13,862 nucleotides of DNA from Flavicella sp049625305 (GCA_049625305.1 JBMZVD010000059.1:1-13862); one strand, 5' to 3'; shown: positions 7,430-13,862, numbered from the stretch's first letter. Numbers and translations: made by a program. The notes: generated from the letters alone by a model not told the origin.

Positions 7430-7885
7430 TTATTTTTTTTCTACATCAAAAATGCTTTTCTCAGAGATCATATCTCTGATTTTATGGGTAACTTTAAAAA
7501 AGATATCCAATTCTTTTTTTGAAAATTCACCTTGTACAATTTCATTGAATTTTTGTACACTATTTTTCGATGTCACTCTTTTTTCTTCCCCTAGTGGACT
7601 CAGTTTGATTAAAACTCCTCGGCCATCGTTTGGGTTTTTCTCTCTGTATACCAAACCGTTTGTTTCCATTCTCTTGAGCAATCGAGATAAACTTGTTGGC
7701 TCCATTCCCATTTTAGGTCCCAAGGCTGTTGAAGCAGTTCCGTTATCTCTGTCAATTTGTAGCAATAGAAAAGCAACTGCCATCGTACTGTCATATTTAG
7801 AAGCTTCCTCATTATACATCTTTGCTATAGCCATCCATGTAGCTCTTAATTGATGATCGACAAACCTTTGTTTTTTCTTTTCCAA
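7430..7885 (-). CDS. MarR-family transcriptional regulator of the fad operon
   Basis: A 151-residue winged-helix protein of normal MarR length. Helices at both ends form the dimer interface; the middle holds the recognition helix (about TSLSRLLKRMETNGLV, 64-79) and the wing REKNPNDGRGVLIKL (81-95), with the DxR motif typical of MarR wings. The start is a TTG at 7885: no in-frame ATG or GTG lies between it and an upstream stop at 7904-7906, and the first internal Met (18) would cut into helix 1. It is the first gene of the operon, 46 bases before fadN, and is divergent from an ABC exporter. MarR proteins beside beta-oxidation genes usually repress until a ligand such as an acyl-CoA binds; here that is inferred from position. 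A palindrome at the expected transcription start upstream suggests autoregulation. Confidence 0.88.
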   Translation of the reverse strand: MEKKKQRFVDHQLRATWMAIAKMYNEEASKYDSTMAVAFLLLQIDRDNGTASTALGPKMGMEPTSLSRLLKRMETNGLVYREKNPNDGRGVLIKLSPLGEEKRVTSKNSVQKFNEIVQGEFSKKELDIFFKVTHKIRDMISEKSIFDVEKK

Positions 7886-7909
7886 TACAAATAAATTTAA
7901 ATATTACTA

Positions 7910-7917
7910 TGCATGCA
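7910..7917. promoter_or_regulatory. Candidate MarR operator, TGCATGCA palindrome
   Basis: A perfect 8-bp palindrome, TGCATGCA, centred between 7913 and 7914. Symmetry continues imperfectly outwards: of the next ten paired positions on each side seven match (mainly A/T), giving an overall dyad near 28 bp, about the size a MarR dimer covers. It begins 4 bases after the predicted -7 box of the marR promoter, so bound protein would block transcription initiation. Nothing else in the intergenic region has a G/C-bearing palindrome. Confidence 0.5.
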
Positions 7918-7920
7918 CAA

Positions 7921-7951
7921 TAAAATTATATTATTTTTTTGAATAAACAAA
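7921..7951 (-). promoter_or_regulatory. Predicted Bacteroidota promoter of the marR-fadNAE operon
   Basis: On the minus strand TTTG (7951-7948), a 19-base spacer, then TAATTTTA (7928-7921). The known Bacteroidota consensus is TTTG-N19-TAnnTTTG, so the match is full except for the last base of the -7 box, with exact spacing. The transcript would start near 7914-7916, inside the TGCATGCA palindrome and about 30 bases before the TTG start of marR. Confidence 0.55.
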
Positions 7952-7986
7952 AAAAAAGATACATTAATTTCTAGGTATTAAATCTC

Positions 7987-7994
7987 TATATTTG
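7987..7994 (+). promoter_or_regulatory. -7 promoter box (TATATTTG) for the ABC exporter genes
   Basis: TATATTTG matches TAnnTTTG exactly. Transcription would begin near 8000, which makes the upstream in-frame TTG at 7992 untranscribed and favours the GTG at 8013 as the start. No TTG is found at the -33 distance, so the promoter may be weak or assisted. Confidence 0.5.
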
Positions 7995-8012
7995 ATTTCT
8001 AAAATTTTTAAA

Positions 8013-8939
8013 GTGCTACGAATAAATTCTATTTCAAAAGCCTACGAGGGTGTAAAAGCTTTGGACAATGTTAGTTTGACTGTTCCAAAGGGAAGTATCT
8101 ATGGTTTGTTGGGACCCAATGGTGCCGGTAAGACTACTTTAATTCGAATTATCAATCAAATTTTGATTCCAGATTCAGGAACTGTTTATTTGGATGGAGA
8201 GCCATTGCAATCGAAACACATAGCTCATATAGGATATTTGCCTGAAGAAAGAGGCTTGTATAGAAACATGAAAGTAGAAGCACAGGCTATGTATTTAGGA
8301 CGTTTGAAGGGGCTTTCTAAAAAGGAGGCAGCTAAAAATATTTCTTATTGGTTCGATAAATTTGGAATAGATGCTTGGAGAGGAAAAAAAATTGAAGAGT
8401 TATCAAAAGGAATGGCTCAAAAATTACAGTTTATCATCACAGTATTACACAAACCTAAATTACTGATCTTTGATGAGCCTTTTAGTGGTTTTGATCCCGT
8501 AAACGCAGCTATGATTGCAGATGAAATTCTACAATTGAAAGCTGCGGGAGCTACAGTTATTTTTTCGACTCACCGTATGGAATCTGTTGAAAAAATGTGC
8601 GACCACATTGCTTTGATACATAAATCAAAAAAAGTGTTAGAAGGAAGTTTACGGGATATTCAACATGATTTTAAATCGAATCGTTTTGAAGTTGTCATAG
8701 ATTTAAAGTCACCAGATGATTTTTTTAGGAACTTAGCTGCAAATTACACCTATGAATTAAAATCTGTGAAACCTCAATTAAAAGGAACGCAGTTTGAAGT
8801 AATATTAAAAGTGAATGACTCAGCAAATGACTTATTACTCTTTTTGAGTTCCTGTGGTGATTTGTTTCATTTTTCAGAGAAAATTGCTTCGGTGGATAGT
8901 ATTTTTATAAAAGCAATTCAACAAAAATCGACACTTTAA
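8013..8939 (+). CDS. ABC transporter ATP-binding protein (NatA-like exporter)
   Basis: A 308-residue nucleotide-binding subunit from the chosen GTG start. It has Walker A GPNGAGKTT (34-42), a Q-loop region reading YLPEERGLY with Glu where Gln is usual, the ABC signature in the variant form LSKGM (130-134), Walker B LLIFDE (150-155) followed by PFSGFDP, and the H-loop FSTHR with His187. The roughly 90 residues after the ATPase core form the small C-terminal domain of the NatA/drug-exporter group. It would power the permease whose ATG lies 4 bases after its stop. The reading frame extends back to a TTG at 7992, but that codon lies inside the predicted -7 box; the GTG gives the usual start MLRINSISKAYEGV. 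Substrate unknown: sodium, peptide or drug export are all possible for this group. Confidence 0.9.
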   Translation: MLRINSISKAYEGVKALDNVSLTVPKGSIYGLLGPNGAGKTTLIRIINQILIPDSGTVYLDGEPLQSKHIAHIGYLPEERGLYRNMKVEAQAMYLGRLKGLSKKEAAKNISYWFDKFGIDAWRGKKIEELSKGMAQKLQFIITVLHKPKLLIFDEPFSGFDPVNAAMIADEILQLKAAGATVIFSTHRMESVEKMCDHIALIHKSKKVLEGSLRDIQHDFKSNRFEVVIDLKSPDDFFRNLAANYTYELKSVKPQLKGTQFEVILKVNDSANDLLLFLSSCGDLFHFSEKIASVDSIFIKAIQQKSTL

Positions 8940-8943
8940 TCTT

Positions 8944-10245
8944 ATGGAAACAAAGCACATACTTCCACTAATAATTTACAGAGAATTTTTGAGTAAAATT
9001 AGCAATAAGTCTTTTAAAGTATTGACTTTTTTGAGTCCTATCCTTTTTATTGCAGTCGGTGGTTTTATTTTTTACATGAGTAGCCTCAACGAAAATAGTG
9101 TAAAAAAAGTAGCTATTTTGGATCGTAATGTTTTGAATTCCCAAGAACTCATAGAAGATACAGGTAATTTAAAGTTTGTCTATTTGTCAAATATCGATTT
9201 AGAAAGTGTAAAAATAATTCAAGATGAACAACAATTTTATGGAGTTTTGTCCATTCCAGAATTCGATTTGAAATCGAATAAATTTAAATCCCCACTTACT
9301 TTTTATTCTGATGAAAGCCCAAGTCTTCTCTTTATGAATCAACTAGAAGTAATCATTGAAGAGGGATTGAAAAATGTACGACTTCAAAATTTAGGAATTG
9401 AAAAAGAGATATTTAACTTTTCAGAAACGGTTCGTATACGACAGCAAAACTTTAGTGGCGAGACTTCCTCAAAATTCAGTAAGGAACTTAGAGTTGGTTT
9501 GGGAATGGGAGCTGGGTACTTAATTATGATGTTTATCGTAATTTACGGTACTGGGGTAATGCGGAGCGTTATAGAAGAAAAAACAAGTCGTATTATAGAG
9601 ATTGTGATATCCTCTGTAACGCCTTTTCAATTAATGATAGGTAAAATTATCGGCAACACTTTAGCGGGCTTGTTACAGTTTAGCATCTGGGGTGGTTTTG
9701 TATTTTTGATGGCAGTATTTCTTTCTTGTTTTTTTGATTTTGATGTGTCTGCAGTTGAAATACCTACAAACGAACTTCAAGTAAGTACTCAAGTTCAAAC
9801 ATTGGTGCAAGAAATTTTTAAACTTCCATTAATATCTATGTTTTTGTTTTTTCTTCTTTATTTTATTGGAGGATTTTTCTTGTACAGTGCTATTTATGCA
9901 GCCATTGGTGCTGCAGTTGACAGTGAAACAGACACACAACAGTTTGTTATGCCAGTTATACTACCATTGATTTTGGCGGTTTATGTTGGTTTTGCAGCAG
10001 TATTAAGTGATCCGCATGGTCCAGTAGCTATCGCATTTTCAATTATTCCTTTTACATCACCTATTGTTATGTTGATGCGAATACCCTTTGGAGTATCTGT
10101 TTTTCAATTGTTTGTATCTGTACTTTTGTTGGTGACAACTTTTATTGCCGTAGTATTTTTTGCAGCTAGAATATACAAACAAGGAATCTTGATGTATGGA
10201 AAAAAGTCGAGTTACAAACAATTACTCAAATGGATTAAAAATTAA
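8944..10245 (+). CDS. ABC-2 type permease (NatB-like)
   Basis: A 433-residue membrane subunit. It has a first membrane span at about 25-46, a large extracytoplasmic domain (about 47-182), then a cluster of five or six spans (about 187-205, 235-262, 297-322, 336-356, 363-380, 386-409) and a basic C-terminal tail on the cytoplasmic side. Directly after the second span comes EEKTSRIIEIVISSV (211-225), the coupling-helix region characteristic of ABC-2/NatB permeases. The topology is that of exporters rather than importers, and no binding-protein gene is present. It is translated with its ATPase partner (4-base gap). The large external domain is normal for the NatB type. What is exported cannot be told. 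Confidence 0.9.
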   Translation: METKHILPLIIYREFLSKISNKSFKVLTFLSPILFIAVGGFIFYMSSLNENSVKKVAILDRNVLNSQELIEDTGNLKFVYLSNIDLESVKIIQDEQQFYGVLSIPEFDLKSNKFKSPLTFYSDESPSLLFMNQLEVIIEEGLKNVRLQNLGIEKEIFNFSETVRIRQQNFSGETSSKFSKELRVGLGMGAGYLIMMFIVIYGTGVMRSVIEEKTSRIIEIVISSVTPFQLMIGKIIGNTLAGLLQFSIWGGFVFLMAVFLSCFFDFDVSAVEIPTNELQVSTQVQTLVQEIFKLPLISMFLFFLLYFIGGFFLYSAIYAAIGAAVDSETDTQQFVMPVILPLILAVYVGFAAVLSDPHGPVAIAFSIIPFTSPIVMLMRIPFGVSVFQLFVSVLLLVTTFIAVVFFAARIYKQGILMYGKKSSYKQLLKWIKN

Positions 10246-10257
10246 ACCTTTTTAGGA

Positions 10258-10283
10258 TTGATTATAATATTTATCTATTTTAG
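10258..10283 (+). promoter_or_regulatory. Weak promoter candidate for the response-regulator gene
   Basis: TTG at 10258-10260 and TATTTTAG at 10276-10283 (one mismatch to TAnnTTTG) lie in the 70-base gap before the regulator gene. The 15-base spacer is shorter than the usual 19, so this is tentative; the gene could instead be read through from the exporter operon, since no terminator hairpin is visible in the gap. Confidence 0.25.
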
Positions 10284-10315
10284 AGTTATAGACCAAAAAA
10301 AAGACATGTTTTAAT

Positions 10316-11479
10316 ATGAGTAATATATTAATTATCGAAGACGAAGCAGCAATACGCAGAGTTTTGACCAAAATTATTTCAGAAGAAAACGACAGTTACA
10401 ATATTGATGAAGCTGAAGATGGTTTGATAGGGATTTCTCAATTATCAAAAAAAGAATATGATTTGGTATTGTGTGATATCAAAATGCCCAAAATGGATGG
10501 GGTTGAGGTATTGGAAAAGATTAAAAAATCGTATCCAGAGTTACCTGTCGTAATGATAAGTGGTCATGGCGATTTGGATACTGCAGTAAATACAATGCGA
10601 TTGGGGGCGTTTGACTACATTTCAAAACCACCTGATTTGAACCGACTACTAAATACTGTTAGAAACGCTCTAGATCGAAAAGACCTTGTAGTTGAAAATA
10701 CAAGACTGAAGAAAAAAGTCAGCAAGAAATATGAAATGATAGGAGAGAGTGTATCGATACTTCAAATCAAAGAAATGATTGAAAAAGTAGCAGCTACGGA
10801 TGCACGTGTTTTGGTTACTGGTCCCAATGGTACTGGAAAAGAATTAGTTGCACATTGGTTGCACGAAAAAAGTGATAGAAATAAAGCAGCAATGATAGAA
10901 GTGAATTGCGCGGCAATTCCATCTGAATTGATAGAAAGTGAACTTTTTGGTCATGTAAAAGGTTCTTTTACTGGGGCTAATAAGGACAGAGCAGGTAAAT
11001 TTGAGGCAGCTAATAACGGTACTATATTTTTGGATGAAATTGGTGATATGAGTTTGTCAGCTCAAGCAAAAGTACTTCGTGCTTTGCAAGAAAACCGCAT
11101 CAGTAGAGTAGGAAGCGACAAGGATATCAAAGTGAATGTTCGGGTAGTTGCTGCTACGAATAAAGATTTAAAAAAGGAAATTGCTGAAGGTCGTTTTCGT
11201 GAGGATTTGTACCACCGCTTGGCTGTCATATTAATTTCAGTACCAGCGTTAAATGATCGTAGAGAGGACATCCCATTGTTGGTCTCTCACTTTTGTAAAA
11301 CGTTATCCAAAGAACAAGGAATCGCAGGTAAAAGTTTTTCAAGTGAAGCGGTAGATTTGCTAAAAGATTACGATTGGTCTGGGAATATAAGAGAATTGAG
11401 AAATGTTGTTGAAAGATTATTGATCTTAGGACAAACTAAAATTTCAGCGGCAGATGTGAGAATGTTCGCTGCAAAATAA
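10316..11479 (+). CDS. NtrC-type response regulator with sigma-54 AAA+ domain, no DNA-binding domain
   Basis: A 387-residue protein. The receiver domain (about 3-118) has the acidic pocket EDE (8-10), phospho-acceptor Asp54 and Lys104. After a linker comes the sigma-54 activator AAA+ domain (about 138-372): Walker A GPNGTGKE (169-176), the sigma-54-contacting loop GSFTGA (216-221, canonical GAFTGA), Walker B FLDEIGD (238-244), sensor I near Asn282, the arginine-finger region RFREDLYHR (293-301) and sensor II WSGNIRELRN (354-363). The protein stops 15-20 residues later, where NtrC relatives have a Fis-type HTH. The stop overlaps a terminator and the next gene is convergent, so the HTH is not hidden behind a frameshift nearby. 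It probably activates sigma-54 polymerase without binding an enhancer directly. No histidine kinase is adjacent. I recall very similar HTH-less proteins in other flavobacteria, so the absence looks like a conserved state. Confidence 0.93.
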   Translation: MSNILIIEDEAAIRRVLTKIISEENDSYNIDEAEDGLIGISQLSKKEYDLVLCDIKMPKMDGVEVLEKIKKSYPELPVVMISGHGDLDTAVNTMRLGAFDYISKPPDLNRLLNTVRNALDRKDLVVENTRLKKKVSKKYEMIGESVSILQIKEMIEKVAATDARVLVTGPNGTGKELVAHWLHEKSDRNKAAMIEVNCAAIPSELIESELFGHVKGSFTGANKDRAGKFEAANNGTIFLDEIGDMSLSAQAKVLRALQENRISRVGSDKDIKVNVRVVAATNKDLKKEIAEGRFREDLYHRLAVILISVPALNDRREDIPLLVSHFCKTLSKEQGIAGKSFSSEAVDLLKDYDWSGNIRELRNVVERLLILGQTKISAADVRMFAAK

Positions 11480-11512
11480 AAAAGCGAAGGGTAATCCCTT
11501 CGCTTTTTTATT
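11475..11512. terminator. Bidirectional intrinsic terminator between convergent genes
   Basis: A perfect 17-bp stem (11475-11491 with 11496-11512) closed by a 4-base TAAT loop. The core is GCGAAGGG / CCCTTCGC, flanked by A-run and T-run, so each strand presents a GC-rich hairpin followed by T6. The stem takes in the TAA of the response-regulator gene at its left foot (11477-11479) and part of the TAA of rluF at its right foot (11511-11513), so one element terminates both convergent transcripts. Confidence 0.95.
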
Positions 11513-12236
11513 ATGATGCCTCTTCTGTTTTACTGGAATCCTTGATAAGACCATTTAGGATTTGTAATTCTCTTGTTGTGAATTCTCTATATTTTCCTGG
11601 TTTCAAACTTCCAAGGTCTATGTTCATGATGCGAACTCTTTTTAATTTTCGTACTTCATAATTAAGGAACTCGCACATTCTCCTAATTTGTCGGTTGAGA
11701 CCTTGGGTAAGAATTATGTTAAAGGTAAAATCGTTTATTTTAGTTACTTTACATTTATCTGTAATGGTATCTAAAACAGGTATACCGTTTCCCATTTTTT
11801 TGATAAATGAGTCTGTAATTTTCTTATCTACAGTGACTATATATTCTTTTTCGTGGTTGTTTTTTGCTCTTAATATTTTATTGACAATGTCACCATCATT
11901 GGTCATAAAAATCAAACCTTCACTTGGTTTGTCCAATCTTCCTATTGGAAAAATTCTTTCAGGATAGTTGATGTAAGAGATAATATTACCACGGATTTTT
12001 GTGTCTGTAGTACAAGTAATTCCTGTAGGTTTATGAAATGCCAAATAGATATTTTCAACTTCTTTAGTGATGATTTGCCCTTTTACGGTAATCTCATCGC
12101 TTGGAGTTACTTTGACTCCGAGTCCTACATTTTCACCATTTACTTTTACATGCCCATCCTCTATGAGCTTGTCAGCAGCTCTTCTTGAGCAATACCCTGT
12201 TTCAGAAATCGCCTTGTTCAGTCTTTTTAGCTGCAT
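11511..12236 (-). CDS. rluF: 23S rRNA pseudouridine synthase RluF
   Basis: A 241-residue enzyme that isomerises a uridine in 23S rRNA (U2604 in E. coli numbering for RluF). The N-terminal S4 RNA-binding domain covers about 3-55 (RLNKAISETGYCSRRAADKL). The catalytic domain contains GRLDKPSEGL (99-108) with catalytic Asp102. Strings such as LRAKNNHEKEYIVTVDK and QGLNRQIRRMCE match my memory of E. coli RluF closely, which favours RluF over RluB or RluE, though substrate assignment within this group is never certain from sequence alone. The ATG at 12236 gives the normal start MQLKRLNKAI. It lies 6 bases after the flavoprotein gene, so is probably the last gene of that operon, and ends in the shared terminator. 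Confidence 0.92.
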   Translation of the reverse strand: MQLKRLNKAISETGYCSRRAADKLIEDGHVKVNGENVGLGVKVTPSDEITVKGQIITKEVENIYLAFHKPTGITCTTDTKIRGNIISYINYPERIFPIGRLDKPSEGLIFMTNDGDIVNKILRAKNNHEKEYIVTVDKKITDSFIKKMGNGIPVLDTITDKCKVTKINDFTFNIILTQGLNRQIRRMCEFLNYEVRKLKRVRIMNIDLGSLKPGKYREFTTRELQILNGLIKDSSKTEEAS

Positions 12237-12242
12237 TCACTT

Positions 12243-13412
12243 TTATTTTTTAGAGAGTGCATCAACAAGCATCCCCTTTAATTTTTTCTTGATACTTTCC
12301 TTAATATTCACAGGATATGAACGTTCTCCCATAAACAAGTCCGTCATTGCTTCTACAAAGTGATTCCCGAACTTTTTCATTAAAAAGGTACGCACTTTTT
12401 CTTGTTCGTAAAAAACTTTAGAAAGGTAGAGTCCTGACTTGAGCTCTGGTAAAACTACTTTTTCCAATTCTTTTTGGTACAAATCAGCTGCCATTTGAGA
12501 GTCTAAATTACTATCAATGATAGCATTTGCTGCCATTACACCAGTTAAAATGGCATTTGAAATACCCTCTGCAGTAATAGGATCAGCAAATCCTGCAGCA
12601 TCTCCTACAAGAAATACATTTTTTCTTACAAAACCGTCTGTTCTTGGACTGATAGGAATTTGAAATCCGTGATAGTCTTCACTCACTATTTCATCAATCC
12701 CTAATGTTTTTAAATAGTCTCTGTAGTGTTGTTTGAGATTTATCTTAGAACGTTTTACAGAAGCTACACCTATGGAAAGATGGTTTTTTTTAGGAAAACT
12801 CCATCCGTATCCAAGTGGAACAGCATCAAAATCAAAGCGTACCTCTTGAGAAAGTCTATTAAAATCTTCTTCTGATACTTCTACTTCATATTCTAAGGCA
12901 GGAATCATATTTCTTGTTTCTTCCCATCCAGTGATTTTAGCGGTTCTACTCAACGCTCCGTCAGCAGCAATGATGAATTTAGCTTCCACAATTCCTTTGG
13001 AGGTGTGTAATTGGTTGGTATTTCCAAATGTGATATCTAGCAAACGGTGGTCTTCTAATAAAATAACACCAGCTTCTTTAGCTTTTTCGACAATTAAATT
13101 GTCAAAATCATCACGCATGATCATACTTATGATTGGTTCATCACGCTCAGTGGTTAAATGGAGATTGTCTTTGTCAAAATACAAATCAATTTTATTGAAT
13201 TCACGAGTAACCACAGATGCTATATCAAAAGGCATGTTTCTTCTCCCTCTAAAAACAAATCCACCTCCACAAGTTTTATACCTAGGAAGCGTCTCTTTTT
13301 CGATAATTACTGCTTTGATACCTTTTTTTGCCAATTGCAATGCAGCAGAGGCACCTGAAGGTCCACTTCCAATAACTGCTACATCAAATGTTGCTATCTC
13401 TTTCATATTCAT
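12243..13412 (-). CDS. Geranylgeranyl-reductase-family FAD-dependent oxidoreductase
   Basis: A 389-residue flavoprotein. The N-terminal Rossmann fold has GSGPSG (15-20) and Glu38 for the FAD ribose, followed by the family stretch RYKTCGGG (44-51). The middle has IIAADGALS (147-155) and the family motif GYGWSFPK (201-208). The second FAD motif is LVGDAAGFADPITAEGI (268-284). This is the group named after geranylgeranyl reductase, which reduces double bonds of polyprenyl chains. In a bacterium without ether lipids or chlorophyll the substrate could be a quinone side chain, a polyprenyl lipid or something unrelated; nothing here decides. Met1 and Met3 are both possible starts. It sits 5 bases after the phosphatase-family gene and 6 before rluF; the three products share no obvious pathway. 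Confidence 0.87.
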   Translation of the reverse strand: MNMKEIATFDVAVIGSGPSGASAALQLAKKGIKAVIIEKETLPRYKTCGGGFVFRGRRNMPFDIASVVTREFNKIDLYFDKDNLHLTTERDEPIISMIMRDDFDNLIVEKAKEAGVILLEDHRLLDITFGNTNQLHTSKGIVEAKFIIAADGALSRTAKITGWEETRNMIPALEYEVEVSEEDFNRLSQEVRFDFDAVPLGYGWSFPKKNHLSIGVASVKRSKINLKQHYRDYLKTLGIDEIVSEDYHGFQIPISPRTDGFVRKNVFLVGDAAGFADPITAEGISNAILTGVMAANAIIDSNLDSQMAADLYQKELEKVVLPELKSGLYLSKVFYEQEKVRTFLMKKFGNHFVEAMTDLFMGERSYPVNIKESIKKKLKGMLVDALSKK

Positions 13413-13417
13413 TTCTT

Positions 13418-13862
13418 TTATGGGTGTATGTTGAATCTAGTTTGAATAGGATAGTGATCTGAATAGGCCACAGTACTAGATTCGTATGTGTTTATTTTAA
13501 AAGTGTCATCTAATAGGATAAAATCAATACGATATGGAAAAATAAAATCAAAGGTTTTTCCAAATCCATGACCTGCTTCTATAAATGCATCTTTTTTATT
13601 ATTTTTTAATGTTTTGTATATCCATGAAAAGGCAGTATTGTTAAAATCTCCTGCTATGATTGTTTTGTAAGGAGAATCTGATTCGTGTGATATGATTTGC
13701 TCAACTTGTATCATTTGTTTTTTAAAACGATAACTAAACTTAGAGAGTAACTTTTCAGGATCAATTGTGCCCAATACTTCTTTGTTTTTGTCGATTCTTA
13801 ATGATTCAAGGTGAACATTATAAACACGAATAGTGTCTTCCTTAATTTTAATATCTGCAAAA
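13418..13862 (-). CDS. Endonuclease/exonuclease/phosphatase-family protein, N-terminus cut by window edge
   Basis: The frame is open from the right edge to a stop at 13418, giving the last 147 residues. Visible motifs of the DNase I-like fold: YNVHLES (14-20 of the visible part), which carries the conserved Asn-x-His, then IAGDFNNT with catalytic Asp and Asn (72, 74), RIDFILL, and the terminal YSDHYPI with the catalytic Asp-His pair (135-136). All four active-site strands that should lie in this half are present, so the enzyme is likely active. Members hydrolyse phosphodiester or phosphomonoester bonds in nucleic acids, lipids or inositol phosphates; which one applies cannot be told. In flavobacteria such proteins often have N-terminal membrane spans, which would be outside the window. 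A TTG at 13774 is in frame but internal, since conserved residues lie before it. Confidence 0.88.
   Translation of the reverse strand, partial: FADIKIKEDTIRVYNVHLESLRIDKNKEVLGTIDPEKLLSKFSYRFKKQMIQVEQIISHESDSPYKTIIAGDFNNTAFSWIYKTLKNNKKDAFIEAGHGFGKTFDFIFPYRIDFILLDDTFKINTYESSTVAYSDHYPIQTRFNIHP

Noticed and set aside
7452..7853. Open frame of 133 codons on the plus strand
   Set aside because: Antisense to the MarR gene, which shows a clear winged-helix pattern on the minus strand; no promoter or family match for the plus-strand product.
7992..8012. TTG at 7992 as start of the ABC ATPase
   Set aside because: It sits inside the predicted -7 box; the GTG at 8013 fits family length and a short leader better.
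10306..10314. Three-codon upstream frame (ATG TTT TAA) ending one base before the response-regulator ATG
   Set aside because: Such minimal frames are common by chance in AT-rich leaders and there is no supporting pairing or conservation to see.
10561..10580. Possible sigma-54 promoter (TGGC with a downstream TGC)
   Set aside because: Spacing between GG and GC is wrong and it lies inside the receiver-domain coding sequence.
11400..11510. Frameshifted remains of a Fis-type HTH after the AAA+ domain
   Set aside because: Only 33 bases from the regulator's stop codon to the last base of the convergent rluF frame, occupied by the terminator; no HTH-like sequence in another frame.
12931..13434. 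Open frame of 167 codons on the plus strand
   Set aside because: It lies wholly opposite the flavoprotein gene, whose FAD motifs prove the minus-strand frame; the plus-strand product has no recognisable motif and is rich in residues expected from antisense reading.
13418..13774. TTG at 13774 as a true start giving a complete 118-residue protein
   Set aside because: The frame continues upstream to the window edge and encodes the conserved Asn-x-His-Leu-Glu motif of the family, so the gene is cut rather than short.
1..13862. CRISPR array, tRNA or rRNA gene, transposase, phage or toxin-antitoxin genes
   Set aside because: None seen on either strand; every longer frame is accounted for by housekeeping or regulatory genes, and the gaps are too short.

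Overview
The window looks like an ordinary chromosomal segment of a member of the Bacteroidota, most likely family Flavobacteriaceae. The DNA is AT-rich. Start codons are preceded by A-rich stretches rather than Shine-Dalgarno sequences. Several start regions carry the Bacteroidota -7 promoter box TAnnTTTG. The proteins (two-domain regulator without HTH, MarR-controlled fadNAE operon, RluF, short Cys-rich membrane protein) resemble flavobacterial families as I remember them; no database search was run. No rRNA, tRNA, CRISPR array, insertion sequence or phage gene was seen, and coding density is high, with no gene-free stretch longer than about 130 bases.

Layout, left to right. (1) 1-1762, minus strand: a tight three-gene run read right to left: a 61-residue Cys-rich membrane protein, a family 2 glycosyltransferase, and an ECF sigma factor cut by the left edge. 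A clear -7 box (TATCTTTG) lies just upstream of the small gene. (2) 1797-1851: a hairpin that closes the next operon. (3) 1869-7885, minus strand: a complete fatty-acid beta-oxidation operon in the order marR - fadN - fadA - fadE, the same fadN-fadA-fadE order known from Bacillus subtilis. FadE makes the enoyl-CoA, FadN hydrates and oxidises it, FadA cleaves off acetyl-CoA. The MarR protein is the probable local repressor. A TTTG-N19-TAATTTTA promoter followed at once by a TGCATGCA palindrome lies upstream of marR. (4) 8013-10245, plus strand, divergent from marR: an ABC-2 exporter pair (ATPase and NatB-like permease). (5) 10316-11479, plus strand: a response regulator with a sigma-54 AAA+ domain but no DNA-binding domain. 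(6) 11475-11512: a 17-bp-stem bidirectional terminator that overlaps the stop codons of both flanking convergent genes. (7) 11511-13862, minus strand: an endonuclease/exonuclease/phosphatase-family gene cut by the right edge, a geranylgeranyl-reductase-family flavoprotein and the 23S rRNA pseudouridine synthase RluF, spaced by 5-6 bases and so probably co-transcribed.

I did not find a convincing undescribed system. The points most worth following are the predicted MarR operator/promoter, the HTH-less sigma-54 activator, the NqrM-like small protein, and short repeats concentrated at the junctions of the fad operon.
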